Positions 31,369 through 42,968 of a stretch of DNA of 64,000 nt are shown here, piece after piece (positions within the stretch are counted from its first letter, which is position 1; the number at the start of each line of letters is the position of its first letter). Both the position numbers and the translations under genes were made by a program. The DNA lies in contig CM053331.1 of NCBI GenBank assembly GCA_028583605.1, positions 10,152,857 to 10,216,856 on the forward strand, read 5' to 3'. The notes under the pieces were generated by a model. The model searched no databases. It saw only the letters and a program-made list of their open reading frames with translations, and was not told the origin of the DNA. Origin of the DNA: Dastarcus helophoroides (Eukaryota; Arthropoda; Insecta; Coleoptera; Bothrideridae).

Positions 31369-32031
31369 TTTTATTTCTTATCTGAAATGTATAATTAGTT
31401 TAAATTATTTTAGGTAATGAATAAGTTAATTTAAAAATATTAAACCAAAGGGGGAACGCCAATTATTTCGACAGTACAAACTGAAGGCCAGATAGACCAA
31501 ACAGAAAGTTTTTTTCCGATAGTTTTGAATTTAGAAAACAGAATTTCGGTTTCTTTTAAATATTATCAGGGACAAATTTAGAGTCGAGAAGGCTTTCAGC
31601 TATGGAGCCAGTATTACCTGTAGGCGAGCAAAAAGAAAAGGTTATTCACACAAATAATTATTCCGCATGGGTCCTCCTTAAAACAACAATTTTGTCGATG
31701 CCCGAAAAAAATGTTAGGATAGTGGGGGCCCTAAGCTACAGTCATAGCCATAGCTATATATTATGTAGCTTATGTATAGCTATAGCTTATACCATGATAT
31801 AATACATAAGACTGGTAATGTAACCCGCTGTATCTCACTGTTGCGATACGTGGCATTAAAACCGAAGACGATTGAAAAGAGAACACTATGTGAAGGATAG
31901 TCCGTAGAAGGACTGCCTTGAGTAGATTAAGCAATGCTTTCTTATGCAAATATTGATACTTAATGCAATTGCTTCGCAATTTTTTGGTTTTATATTTATA
32001 TTTTAATTACAAAAAGGGCAAGACTTGTGTT
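31369..32031. other. upstream region of the 174-aa frame; TAGCTATA-rich patch
   Basis: The span 31369-31460 holds the likely splice acceptor, and TCAGTTTG (minus strand, near 31480) resembles an insect initiator. The span 31735-31800 is an imperfect palindrome-like stretch of AGCTATAGC and CATAGCTATA units. No other gene was seen. Confidence 0.35.
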
Positions 32032-32223
32032 ATGTCTATGTGCAACAGTGGTTATAAAAGCTGTCATGAAAAAGTGTCGTTGTTTCGAGTGCGTAAGGAC
32101 AAAGTTGATGTATGGAGGTGAAAAATCCCGCGAAATGACCGGCTGTTGTCAATTCGAGATTTTGTATGCGAAAAACATTTTAGTGCAGATTTTGTTTTAA
32201 GAGAAATAAACAATGAACTGTAG
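32032..32223 (+). pseudogene. THAP zinc-finger domain relic
   Basis: The 63-codon reading MSMCNSGYKSCHEKVSLFRV, then one in-frame TGA, then KIPRNDRLLSIRDFVCEKHF and SADFVLREINNEL, has the C2CH arrangement of THAP domains: Cys4, Cys11, then Cys and His in VCEKH. The conserved LFR and FVCEKHF blocks are clear. A stop replaces a residue after VWR. THAP domains occur at the N terminus of P-element transposases and several host proteins. No P-element catalytic region follows, so the source is undetermined. Confidence 0.65.
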
Positions 32224-32365
32224 AGAGTACGTTTTTTCTAAAAAAATTAATCAGTTTCTATTAAATAAATATCTTATACCCAAAGTAATTTAAACATAAA
32301 ATTCTTTTTGTATATATATTTAAGAAAGAAAAATGATATTAATAGACAGTCGAGCCGTTGGTTTA

Positions 32366-33101
32366 TCAGGGTCCGGTGTATGTATAGAACATTAGCTATA
32401 ACTTTTTTTAAAATGTTTATAGAAAAAATTTGTTAGATAAACTTTTTTGGTTAATTATTTGTCACTTTTCAGTGACTTTGATTTTGTTTTCTTAGTTTGT
32501 TGCTTTGGTAACTAATTTTTGAGTTTTCAAATGACACCTGAATTTTTTATTTGCTCTTTTGAAAAAAATCTTAACTTTCTGCATTCGGTAACATCAAATT
32601 TATACGGGTTAGATTCGAAGACTTTCGAGAAATCATAATTTCACTGATTTTTATCATTCATTTTTTAATGTTATTCTTAAAGAACTCCAAGTACTAAAAT
32701 GAAATCGTTACCAAAAACGAACATAGATATACTGGCAAAAATTTCATTTTAATTACTAACACATGTTTAAAAATAGTATTAAATTATTTAATATAAGAAT
32801 TGGTAAAATTATGAAATTCCTATATTTTCTCGAACTTTTTCACTTCTAAACCCTGTAAGATTTGCGGTCACTAAAAGCAGAAATATATGCAAATTCAAAA
32901 AAAAGCAAACAAAAAATACTGATGTCATTTAAAATTTCGAAGTCCGTTACCGTAGCAATGAAACAAAAGCAGGGAAAAAGAAATTAAGGTCACCAAAATG
33001 TGGCAAATAATTAACCAAAAAAGGTTTATTTGAAATAATTTATTCTAAATTTTTTTTGAAAAAAGTTACAGCCAATATTCCAGACATACGTCGGACGGTG
33101 A
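32366..33101. mobile_element. MITE with about 170-bp inverted termini
   Basis: The left terminus (CAGGGTCCGGTGTATGT, then ATTAGCTATAACTTTTTT and GGTTAATTATTTGTCAC) is matched in inverted orientation at the right end (CACCGTCCGACGTATGT, ATTGGCTGTAACTTTTTT, GGTTAATTATTTGCCAC on the minus strand). Termini of this form suggest Tc1/mariner affinity. The target duplication is not clear. It has no coding capacity. Confidence 0.7.
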
Positions 33102-33600
33102 CGTATACTTTGCATAGAGTTACGCCAGTTCTTAAACATCTTATTGTCTATCTCTCTCTAAGCCACCAGTCTCCTGATTACGTGCCACATTTCGCCTTGA
33201 GTCGGATTACCTTACTTTTACATTATCATGACTTATACATAAATCCAGCGCTGAATATTATACTTTTCTCTCAAAAAATGTAATCTTAAAAGTTTTACCT
33301 TTTTTGCGAAACCTTTAATTTATACTTGAAATTTTCTCTACTTTTCCTCAAAATTTTCTATGAAAAATTGATTTTTTAGTGGTTTTCTCTAAATATTAAC
33401 TCTCTCTACAAACTTTTTAGCCAATATTTTCCAAAATTCCATCTTTAAAATTGAAGCATATACCTTTTTTCCAAAAATTTGTTGTTGATCGCGAGATTTA
33501 AATTTTCTCATAGAAAAATTGAGTTTATAAACTGAAATTGCGTTTTTTATAAAATCTTTCGAAGAGTTAGTGTGAATTTGAATTAGTGTGAATTTGAAAA
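33102..33600. repeat. AT-rich DNA, degenerate repeat
   Basis: T-rich degenerate repeat blocks (TTTTCCTCAAAATTTTC, CAAAAATTTG). No gene. Confidence 0.35.
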
Positions 33601-33602
33601 TA

Positions 33603-34847
33603 CAGGATGGCGCAATTGAACTGTCAACTAATCAAAATGCTGGGTTATTTTTATTTTTGCACGAGTTTTACTGAGCCACAGTAAAAAAATGTTCACAAAC
33701 GGTGCAGTATTTATAATTTTCGATAAGGTCGTACGCGTACTATAGCCTTCAGACTGTCGAGAAACGAATCGCACTTTACCCGAATATGGCTTTGTGGTAT
33801 TGTGGTCCATTCCCCGGGCGAAGGGCTTGCTTGAAACTATCCACACTTTGGTAATTTTTAGTGCCAGCCCTGCTCTTCAAAATGCTCCAAATAGAGAAGT
33901 CCATCGAATTTGCATCTAGAGAATTTGCTAGCCACTGTGTCGAAGAAATGAAGTGTTGAAAGTGGTTTTTTAGCCATTCTTGGTTGACGCAGGTTTTGTG
34001 AGACTAGGTCGATTCTTGCTGAAATGTTCACGGTCTGCACCCAACATTTTTGTGCGCTCAAGGCTTCTATGCTACTTCTAGAACAGTTTTACAGTATATG
34101 CCCACATTTATTTTGATCCTGCGGTCCAAAATACGAACGAAGAGCTAACATCGGTAGTTAGGGCGCGGCGGTTCCAAACTACCACCATTGGTACCTTCTA
34201 CTTTTTAGTGACCATTCGGAGGTTAAATTTTAAAAAGACCTCTTTGGCAAGTTAACTTCGTCATTTTGTTTGCTAATATATTACTCATTTAGGAATGGAG
34301 CCTCGCCGAGAAATCAAAATTCGGTAACTCATCACTTGCCAAACGAGGTAACTCCTTGGCTTGTTTCCATATAACTCTTTTTTGTATCAGTGTAGGCTTG
34401 GGTACTTTTTTGGTTGTCAAGGGCTTTAATCATAGCTCATTTTGCAATATTCCTTGCACGCTGGGCGTTTATATTTTTAGATAATTCAGAGACATTTTTA
34501 GATCAGCAGCTAATTTTTTGGCATAATTTTTCGAAAATGTCTGCTGATGTTGCTGCCCTCTTTTGAGCACCACTATAACAGTTACAATGACACCAATGTC
34601 ATTGTATCTTTTTATGATCCGATGCAAAAGAAATTTAATTACATTCAAATGCTGAAGCTCTCTAACTATCGTCTTTTACGATCTTCTACCAAATATAAAA
34701 GAATAACACTGTTCGGTTTATATATGTATATATATATATACTTGTAAACAATATAGTGGAGTATCATTAATTTTGAGATATGTATCATCAACGGTTTAGC
34801 AGATATAGCCGTTTGAAGTTAATTGACAGTTCAGTTGCCCCACCCTG
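33603..34847 (-). mobile_element. Tc1/mariner-type element, dead
   Basis: It has inverted termini CAGGATGGCGCAATTGAACT (left) and CAGGGTGGGGCAACTGAACT (right, minus strand), each flanked by TA (33601-33602 and 34848-34849). The size of 1,245 bp and the minus-strand transposase fit a compact Tc1/mariner element. Confidence 0.9.
33606..34560 (-). pseudogene. Tc1/mariner transposase, heavily decayed
   Basis: Homology can be followed through several frames: an N-terminal stretch (AQRARNIAK), VTSFGK, VVVWNRRALTTDVSSSFVF (where a VMVWGG-like strand is expected), QEWLKNHFQHFISSTQWPAN, and then DANSMDFSIWSILKSRAG around the third catalytic acid. SVDSFKQALR and FLDSLKAIV follow. Stops and frameshifts occur throughout. 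The family is close to the mariner-like group with an SPD(A/L)NPMDFSIW motif, with the exact DDE spacing unresolved. Confidence 0.75.
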
Positions 34848-34849
34848 TA

Positions 34850-35605
34850 TTTTTTATTTAATTTTTAATCTTAAATCTCGAAAAAATGTCCAAATTTCGA
34901 GAAACATAGTCGACATTTTTAGAAATACTCCAAATTTCGAGATTTTCGGAAAAATAAACCAAATTTGTGAATGGTAATTTTTCCAAATTTCCTCCTTAAT
35001 CTCACAATTTTAAGTCCTGAAAATTGTAAATTTTTAAGCAAAAAATCAAACATTCAAATTTTTAGTAAAAATTCAAGTTTAACTTATAATTTTTGGTTTC
35101 TTTAAATTCGAGTTGAAACTCATTATTACGAGAAAAACATCTATATTTAAAACATAAGGTCAAAATGTCGAGAAAAGTGTTATAACTTCTAGAAAAATGG
35201 CAAAATTTCGTTTGAAGTCGAAATTAAAAAAAAAATATATGAAAAATACAAGATAAAATTTAAAATTTTAAAAGGAAAAATTAAAATATCGAAAAAAGCT
35301 CAGATTCTTATTTACAGTCAATATTTTTTTAATGAAGATAAAAATGGGAACTGTTCCTTTAAACAAATTTAAATTCTTGTATTGGAAATTTTGGTTGTTT
35401 TGTCAAAAATTCCAAGTTTTCGTTGGTCTTTTTACTCGAAACCCGAAAATACCAATTTTTTTTTAATTTCAATTTTTTCTTGAAATTTGGATTTAAAATA
35501 AACGCAAAATTCTGAGTTACAGTGTGACATTTTTAAACTAGACGATTTGAGAATATTATAATAAACGCAAATATTAAAACTGAAATTTCAAAAAAAAGCT
35601 TCATT
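34850..35605. repeat. degenerate CGAAATTT-type repeat array
   Basis: Irregular units such as AAATTTCGAGAAAC, AAATTTCGAGATTTTCGG and GTCGAAATT recur, together with A-rich runs. No coding content. Confidence 0.5.
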
Positions 35606-35607
35606 TA

Positions 35608-36895
35608 CGAGGGTAAATCAAATATGAACCCGAATTTCTATCATATCGCCATAAGGGTGTCGGGAGTGTGCGCATACACTTATACATGTTAGGTGGGGAT
35701 ATCACGTGACTTCCTGCGCTCAAGTGAATGAAATTCTCGCCCTTCGACAGTTGTTATTACAATGAGTGAGCAAGAGGTTAATCCGCATGTTGCTCAGCGC
35801 ATTGTTATTAAATTTCTTGCGGTTGAAAGTGTAAAACCTGCCGAAATTCTGCGTAGACTAGAAGCACAGTTTGGGGAAACTTGTTTGAAGAAAACCCAAG
35901 TGCACAACAAATTTTTGGAAAGACGAACATAAGTTGAAAATAAACCCCATGCCGGTCGTCCTCTGTCCAGTCTGACTGCGGACAAGATTAACGCTGTTCA
36001 ACGCTTTCTGAAAGGTGATCACCGTTTAACTGTTGATGAAATTGCAGCTCAGAAAGGGATAAGCTTTAGGAGTGCTCAATCCATCATTAAAAATAAGCTG
36101 GGGTTTCGAAAAATTTCTACCAGGTGTGTACCTCGTCTTTTGACTGAAGAACAGAAAAAACAACGTCTGGAGATTTGTCAGCGCCATCTTGGACATTTTC
36201 AATGTGAAGATGATGGTTTTTTGCAACGTATCGTTACGTTTGATGAGAGCTAGGTCCACCATTACACCCCTCAATCTGAACAAGCAAGCATGGAGCGGAG
36301 AAGAAAGGGGGAAAGTGCACCCGACAAGGCAAAAACTCGCCTCTCAGCTGGAAAGATTCTAGCGGCAGTGTTTTGAGATTTTAAAGGGGTTGTGCACGTC
36401 GATTTTCTGCATGAACGTCGTGTGGTTAATGCTGCCTGCTACTGGCAGCTATTGAATGAGGCAAAACGTTCATATCGGCGGAAAAGGGGCCAATTTTCGA
36501 TCAAAATGTGATTTTGCTTCACCACAATGCCCGCTCCCACTCGGCTAATCAGACACATCAAAAATTAGAGAAAATGCATTGGGCAACATTACAACACCCC
36601 CCTTATAGTCCCAATTATCACCATGCAATTATCATATGTTTGAGCCACCAAAAGAAGCTCTAGGAGGTGAGGCATTTCATAATGATGCTGTTGTTGAGAC
36701 ATTTGTGTGCAATTGGCTGCAAACACGCTTCCCTTCTTTTTATGATGATGGCATTAAAAAACTTCCAATCCGTTGGGAAAAATGAATAACCAAATGAGGG
36801 GATTATGTAAAAAAATAGTTAATAGCTTTCATATATGCATCTTACATCAATAAATTTTTAAAAACAAATTCCGGTTCATATTTGATGTACCCTCG
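35608..36895 (+). mobile_element. mariner-type element 3, full length but dead
   Basis: It has inverted termini CGAGGGTAAATCAAATATGA (left) and CGAGGGTACATCAAATATGA (right, minus strand) with TA on both sides (35606-35607 and 36896-36897). At 1,288 bp it is of canonical mariner size. Confidence 0.92.
35762..36785 (+). pseudogene. mariner transposase, broken
   Basis: The ATG at 35762 opens MSEQEVNPHVAQRIVIKFLA, and a first stop falls after FLERRT. Helix-turn-helix residues follow (KPHAGRPLSSLTADKINAVQ, DEIAAQKGISFRSAQSIIKN). The first catalytic block is VTFDES with TAG in place of the Trp codon. The second block reads LHHNARSHSA, with His where the catalytic Asp is expected, and the third block is frame-broken after YSPN. 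The natural end is IRWEK and TGA at 36783-36785. It is dead by stops, a frameshift and loss of a catalytic residue. Confidence 0.85.
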
Positions 36896-36897
36896 TA

Positions 36898-37947
36898 TTA
36901 AAATTTCAATTTCAATTTCGAGACGTTGCCTTTTTCTTTAAAAATTGTGACAGTAATCTCGAAATTTTAAGTTTCGAACGAAATCTGAGTTGAAAAGCCC
37001 AAATTTACATTAAAAAATTTAAATATACGAGTTAGAAATTTTCGATTTTAATATATGCATTAAAATACCTACTGGAGTCGTAAAATGAAATAGATTTTCC
37101 TTAAATTTTAAGCAAGATCAGAGTATGTTACATCAACGAAAAAAAGTTACAACGTTTTCTAAATTGTGGTAGAAAATAATTTTTTTATTCAAATAGAAGT
37201 TTACAAAAATTTAAACCTTAGTCACTCAGAGCTAAACCGAAAAAAAGTGTTATTTTTGTCGGATCGAAAACCGCAACTGAACCGATATAATTTTTTCAGA
37301 ACGAAAACCGAAACGAAAAAAAATAGTTCGAAGCCCCAGATTTCTGATGGTTGCTCAGTAACGGAATAAAATAGTGCATTTTGAAATCTTAAATTGGGCC
37401 GAGAAAGTAGGCATTCTTAACCAATTTCAGAGAAACTCGATTTCCTTCTGAGAAATGGTTAATATATTGTTTTAATAGTGTGTGTGTGTGTTTTTTTTAT
37501 TTTTTTGCATATAAAGTTCGATATTCATAAATATTCGATATTCCCTTAGGGACTGAATTTTTAAAATCGGCGAAATACAGATGTAATTTTTTTTTTCGTA
37601 CATTGTTTTACACAAAAGTTTAGGTTTTAAAATGCGTCATTAACTCTGTTCAAAGCTAATTTCAAAGCCAGTTTAGAGGACGAATTTTTAAAAATCCCGT
37701 TTTACTGCTCACCTATACCATGAAAGGAATCTACTGTAGTCCCAATTTCATTTTTTTACTTCAGAAGTTACGGTTGTGCCTTGATGATTAGGTTTTTCAG
37801 TCGATCGGAAGTTCTCTCTTTATAATATTACATAGAAGCATAGGGAAGTGAGGGGATAAGAAACGAAAAACTCACCTAATATAAATTGTACTTATGGAAT
37901 TCACTCAATTCACTACTATAGTAAAATAGTAATAATAATAATTTAGG
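36898..37947. other. no gene; one dispersed-repeat copy and a (GT)n run
   Basis: The region 37640-37830 is similar to 56580-56800 (shared TGATGATTAGGTTTTTCA and GAAGTT.TCTCTTTA blocks), which marks a dispersed repeat of about 170-200 bases. A (GT)6 run lies at about 37480-37491. The rest is AT-rich and featureless. Confidence 0.45.
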
Positions 37948-37949
37948 TA

Positions 37950-39852
37950 CAGAGTGGAACAGCCAAATAGAATAAATTCTATATCTCAGGTTATTGTACG
38001 TACTTACGAAATATCCCGAGAGAGGTCCATTTTAGATTACAAGATGACATCCTGCATCGCAAAAATTTCATCTCTAGATGCAACCCCCTTCGAGTTACCG
38101 TTGCAACCTCTAAATTTTTTAACTGAAAGTAGGGGCTTGGTATACCTCGTTTGAAAGGTATTTTTATTCTCTATTTAAAAATGTCATGGTTGCTACGTTT
38201 GTTTAAAAAATAAGCAACAAAAAAATAATTTATTGACTATATGAAATTTTCTGGAATAATAACTAATAGCGGCTCGTCCGGTTCGTCCTCGATAATCATA
38301 AAAACAATTTCGATATCCTTTTTTTATTTTGTGAAGAAAGAAACGTAAAAACGTATCAACCTTATCATAGTCAATTGTACTTTTGTCAAAAACATCCCAG
38401 TAGCTAAAATTGTGAGAGAATTAAACAGTGGTCAGTATCGTACTTCAGTTATCTTTTTGCACATTTTGAAAATTTAATATGGGTCATTTAACAGAAATGC
38501 GTAAAATAATAATTTAACAAATGATCGCTTATGGAGATAGAATAAGATCACAGGCCGAAGTCGGTCGTCTACTTTAAAAAAAAATTCCTGATTTACCGCA
38601 TATATCCCAAGGTACAGCTAGTAAAATCGAGAAGCATTTTTACGAATATGGACATGTACGAAAGCTAAAAAAAGAACCCTGTAATGCATTAACTAATGAT
38701 ACCAAATTGGAAATAATGAATGAGTTTCAAGAAAATCCACATTCTTCAAGCCGAAAAGTAGCTGTAGCACTGAACGTTAGTCATTCCTCGATTATTCCTG
38801 TACTGAAAGAAAATAAAACCCATCCTAATAAACTGACACCATGTCAAGAGCTCAGTGATGACGATTTTGATAGAAGAACTCATTTTTGAGACTAAATGAT
38901 GCAAAGATTAGATAATAATGTAATCCAAATAGAAAACATATTGTTTTATGATGAGTCCACTTTTACTCTTCACTGTCATATAAATGGTCAAAACTGTTGG
39001 GTGAGAGAATTGCGTACGCAAAACCCTGAAAAAGTTAATGTTTGGGCAGGGATTATTCGAGATCATATCGTTGGTCCATTTTTGATTGATGGAAATTTAA
39101 ATGGAGATAATTATTTACCATTGCTCCAAAACAACATTGTACCAGCTTTGGTAAACTTATATCCAGCTCAAGAAAATCCACACGTTCCAGCTGATGTAAT
39201 ATGGTTCCAGCAAGATGGAGCCACCACACTACCAAGTCAATGTCCGGCAATATCTCGATTGTACATTTCCAAATCAGTGAATAGGGAGACGAGAAACGGT
39301 AGAATGGCCATCACGATCACCAGACCTGACGCCTCTGGACTTTTTTTATGGGATTATGTGAAAAGTACAGTATGTGAAACCAAACTCCGCGACGTAGCTG
39401 ACTTACGAGCAAGCATAACGCTTGCGATTGCGTCGGTGACACCAGAGATGTTGAATAATGTCAGAAGACATTTTTATTCACGATTAGGATGTTGCCAAGT
39501 TGTGAGGTGCCCATTTTGAACATCTCTTATATTAAGTATGGTTTGTTTTTTATTTTATTAAGTGACAATATTAGATTTAAATTTTGTTGCTGAAAATTGA
39601 AATTGATGTTTTTTCTGTTAATTTTTAAAATAAAATTAAAAAAGACCTTTCAAATGCGGTATAACAAGCCCCTACTTTCGGTTTAAAAATTTAGTGTTGC
39701 AACTGTCACTTAAAGAGGGTTACATGTAGGGATGAAATTTTTACGATGGAGGATGTCATTTTCTAATCTAAAATTGACCTGCCTCGAGATTTTTCATAAA
39801 TTTGTAGAATAATTGAGATACGGAATGTATTCCATTTGGCTGTTCCACAATG
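37950..39852 (+). mobile_element. DD41D-like Tc1/mariner element with about 210-bp inverted termini
   Basis: It starts CAGAGTGGAACAGCCAAATA and ends, on the minus strand, CATTGTGGAACAGCCAAATG, flanked by TA (37948-37949 and 39853-39854). Inverted similarity continues inward for about 210 bases (shared GTAGGGGCTTG, ACCTTTCAAA and GATGCAACC-like blocks). The transposase is on the plus strand. Confidence 0.88.
38521..39519 (+). pseudogene. DD41D-like transposase, one frame with three stops
   Basis: A single reading frame runs from the ATG at 38521 with stops at about 38575, 38887 and 38893. The N-terminal helix-turn-helix part reads SQAEVGRLL, LPHISQGTASKIEKHFYEYG and SSRKVAVALNVSHSSIIPVL. The DDE domain shows ILFYDESTFTLHCHINGQNC (first Asp) and DVIWFQQDGATTLPSQ (second Asp). 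The stretch before FLWDYVKSTV where the third Asp should lie has been scrambled by small indels, so the triad is incomplete. It is related to, but a different family from, the element at 7329-9001. Confidence 0.82.
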
Positions 39853-39854
39853 TA

Positions 39855-40651
39855 TACACGAAGTTATTACGTGTTTGCATTTAATTTATTTGACCTAAGA
39901 CTTTTTATGGGAAATGGGCCTCACAAAACTAATGTCGCCCACATCCATATTTGATTTTGCTCATGAACTTCTCCAATTATTTTGTTATGTCGCAAGCAGA
40001 GTTTTTTACGAACGTATGGTTATTAATAAAATTGTAACGAATCCAATGGTTTTACACTGTTTATGTTTATTGTAAGCTACAGTGTTAATAAAATTGAAGT
40101 GTCTGTCTGAGATTTCACAATAATGGTCTTTTTATAAGCTCATGTGGTTTCTTACAAGTTACAGTAACCCATGCAGATATTTTTAGAATTTTTGTTTGTC
40201 TGCCTGCCTGTTTATTTGTCCATGCTAATTTCGGATTCGGCTAACCACTTCATTTAAGTTTAAATTTCATAAAAATTTTATTTTCTTAAATATCTTCCAA
40301 ATTATAAACAGTAAATATTATCGTAAATATATTTATTAAATAATTTGTAAATCTTCTTGTCCTTTACAAAAAAGGTATCCAGAATTATAGTTCGAAATGT
40401 CGAAATTTTAAAACTTAGAAAAAACAAATATTATTGGTATTTGAAAAAAAAATCAAACCAAATTCGAAATGATTTCCGGTCGCAGCGGAAGGCCTCAATA
40501 ATTATTTAAATGTATCTCCCTTCGTTCGCCAATCATATTCAAGTTTGAGAATCAAATGCTCTCTCAGAGGCTATATTTTGGTAAACAAACTAATGAATAC
40601 TGTCCAAAGTCCAAAGTTTTTTGTTTCGATTTTTATATTGAAGTGACTAGA
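39855..40651. other. AT-rich DNA, no gene
   Basis: No terminal repeats or coding homology were recognised. A short degenerate patch (TTCGAAATGTCGAAATTTT) lies near 40395. Confidence 0.4.
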
Positions 40652-40827
40652 AAGGAAAGTACCTGAGGTGTACCCCACCGATTTTTTTTCATTTTGTGAT
40701 GTTATAGTACATAAAAAAAATATTGAACACGTATTTTTTTTATAGTTTTAAAGTTGGTGTAAAAGAAATAAATTAAACCTACCCCCATAACAATTAGGGG
40801 TTGCAACCTTCTGGCATAACTGGGTAT

Positions 40828-42968
40828 GGCAGAGCTGCGCCGATATACCTGGATTCCTAACTCCCCCATGAAGGGTCACTTAAGCTTTGGGCAGAACTGG
40901 GCCGATAGCTATTTAATGACTCTTTAAAGACAAATTATTCTAAATGAATTATTAAATGTACAATAATAAAAATTATTTGTTCCTTTAAATTTCTAGTTAG
41001 TTTGTTTTCTGATCTTGTGCGAACCATATCAAAATGTATAAGCTTGAAATCATGTTGAGCCAAAGAGGCAAAGAGTTACTTGTGTTTCAAAACTATAAAT
41101 TCTCCAATTCTGGAAAAACGCAGTTAGGAGTTAAGTGGAGGTGTACGGTGAAGACTTGCCTAGCAACAATTTTTACTGATGATACCTTACCGACAATATT
41201 AAGTAAGTACCTCCATATAAATGTAAAGTTTTCTTTCTTTAATTTAATTCCTCGTGTTTAAAATAACTAATTTAATTTACTTAAACCATAACAAAACCAA
41301 ATATTAATAAAAACATTTTTCAACAAAAAACGACAGCCACAACCATGAGGTATCCAACACACTGGAACGTCAAAAGCTTTCCAATGGGATAAAAAGAAAA
41401 GCAACTGATGACATCGGGAAAAAATCATCGAAACTAATTCAAAGAGAACTGAAGAGAATCGATCCAAGCGATTTGGATTCCTTTACGACACAGGACATGT
41501 ATAATATTCGTAAATGTATGTATTATGCAAGAAGAAGTGTATTACCAAAAATACCCACAAATTTAAATGAGGTTCACGAAGGGTTGCATTCGATTCTACA
41601 CGATATTAAAACGACCAAAAATGAGGCTTTCGTATTAGCAAACAATGAACTCCATAATATAGTTATCATTTCATGACCAACTAATATCCAATTTTTGTTA
41701 ACTTGTTAAACTGTATACGTGGATGGTACATTCCAACTATGCTCCAAAACATTTTTGTCAAATGTTTACCATTCATGGTGTTAAAATGGACATTATATTC
41801 CTTCAGTGTTTTGTTTTTTACCGAATAAGAATCACCAATCTTATTTAAAATGTTTTGAATTAATTAACGAATACTGTGTGAACTTAAATTTAAATTTTTC
41901 ACCATCAAAATGTGTAATTGATTTTGAAGAGGCTATACATTTAGCGGTAAAATTAACATGGCCTGAAACTGCAATTGTCGGCTGTAGGTTCCATTTGTCG
42001 CAGGCTTGGATGAGAAAAATCCAAACGCTAGGCTTAATTAGGGAATATAAAGACAAAAATTCACCCGTTGGTTGTTTTTTACATTGGTTATTTGGATTAA
42101 CCTTCCTGGCACCAAACGACGTTGGAGAATCGTTTGCGTTTGATTGTACCGAGGTTCAACCAATTGGTTGTCAGAAGTTGAATGAATTTTTAAATTATTT
42201 AGTGGAGAATTATATAGATGAAAATAGTAGATTTCCACCCAGCGTTTGGGCAGCTGAAACATGCTCCACAGAACGAACCACAAATGCTTGTGAATCTTTT
42301 CATTCATCATATAATAAATTATTTTATCACACTCATCCAAATATTTTTGCAGTAATAGATGCTTTAAAGGAGATACAAAATATGATTTATATAAAAATCA
42401 ATAGTGTACATTTGCCAAAAAAATGTGAGAATAAAGATTATAGATAGCGCATCAAATTTTTGAATGAGCTTGTAGATTCTTATAAAAATGGTTCAATCAC
42501 GAGATTTGATTATGTAAAGGCAACATCGTACCATTTTTCGCGAATGAAACATTGAATAATAATTTTTTTTGTTAAATTACTTTCGTAGGAAACAATAGTG
42601 TATTGACTGTATAAATTGTGATTTTTCTATTATATGTATATTTTTTATTTTTATATATATTTTGTATATAAGTATTTATGACAAAAGTATTTAAATAATG
42701 AGTTGTACATATTTAGATTTTCCGGTTTTTCTCTACTAGAGGTATACATTTGGGATAAATAAAGATGTAACCCATTTTAAAACGAACTTATTATTGCAAA
42801 CACAAATCAAAGAAGCAAAATACAGCGCGCGAGTGTAAAGCCTGTAATAATGGGTTTGATTATTTTATGACGGCGCACTTCTGCCGTCGGACTGAAGGGG
42901 CATTTCGGCCATCAGCGCAGCTATGCCCTGCCGTTCTCTTACCTGAGATGAATCGGCGCAGCTCTGCC
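40828..42968. repeat. subterminal inverted motif copies of MULE 2
   Basis: GGCAGAGCTGCGCCGATA lies at 40828-40845 and GGCAGAACTGGGCCGATA at 40890-40907 on the plus strand. The inverted forms are CGGCGCACTTCTGCC (42871-42885), CAGCGCAGCTATGCC (42913-42927) and TCGGCGCAGCTCTGCC (42953-42968). They bracket the transposase symmetrically. The likely role is transposase binding (inferred). Confidence 0.7.
41034..42555 (+). pseudogene. MULE transposase with FLYWCH finger, frame-broken
   Basis: The first part, from the ATG at 41034, is a FLYWCH finger (LLVFQNYKFSNSGKTQLGVK, WRCTVKTCLATIFTDD). Its closing His residues lie about 130 bases downstream (SHNHEVSNTLERQ), so either an intron (GTAAGTACC follows TTAA near 41203) or an insertion separates them. 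The main part then runs in one frame: LIQRELKRIDPSDLDSFTTQ, VYVDGTFQLCSKTF (first Asp), VIDFEEAIHLAVKLTWPETA (second Asp), VGCRFHLSQAWMRKIQ (the CxxH block), FLHWLFGLTFLAPNDVGE and ERTTNACESFHSSYNKLF (Glu). The end is FDYVKATSYHFSRMKH and TGA at 42553-42555. There are three stops between the first two acids with a frame change there, plus a TAG at 42445. It is better preserved than MULE 1 but not functional as it stands. Confidence 0.85.

Noticed and set aside
31735..31800. TAGCTATA-rich palindromic patch as a regulatory element
   Set aside because: Low-complexity AT sequence; no defined arms or conserved motif.
34547..34747. 66-codon plus-strand frame
   Set aside because: Lies antisense to the dead Tc1/mariner transposase and ends in a TATATA run.
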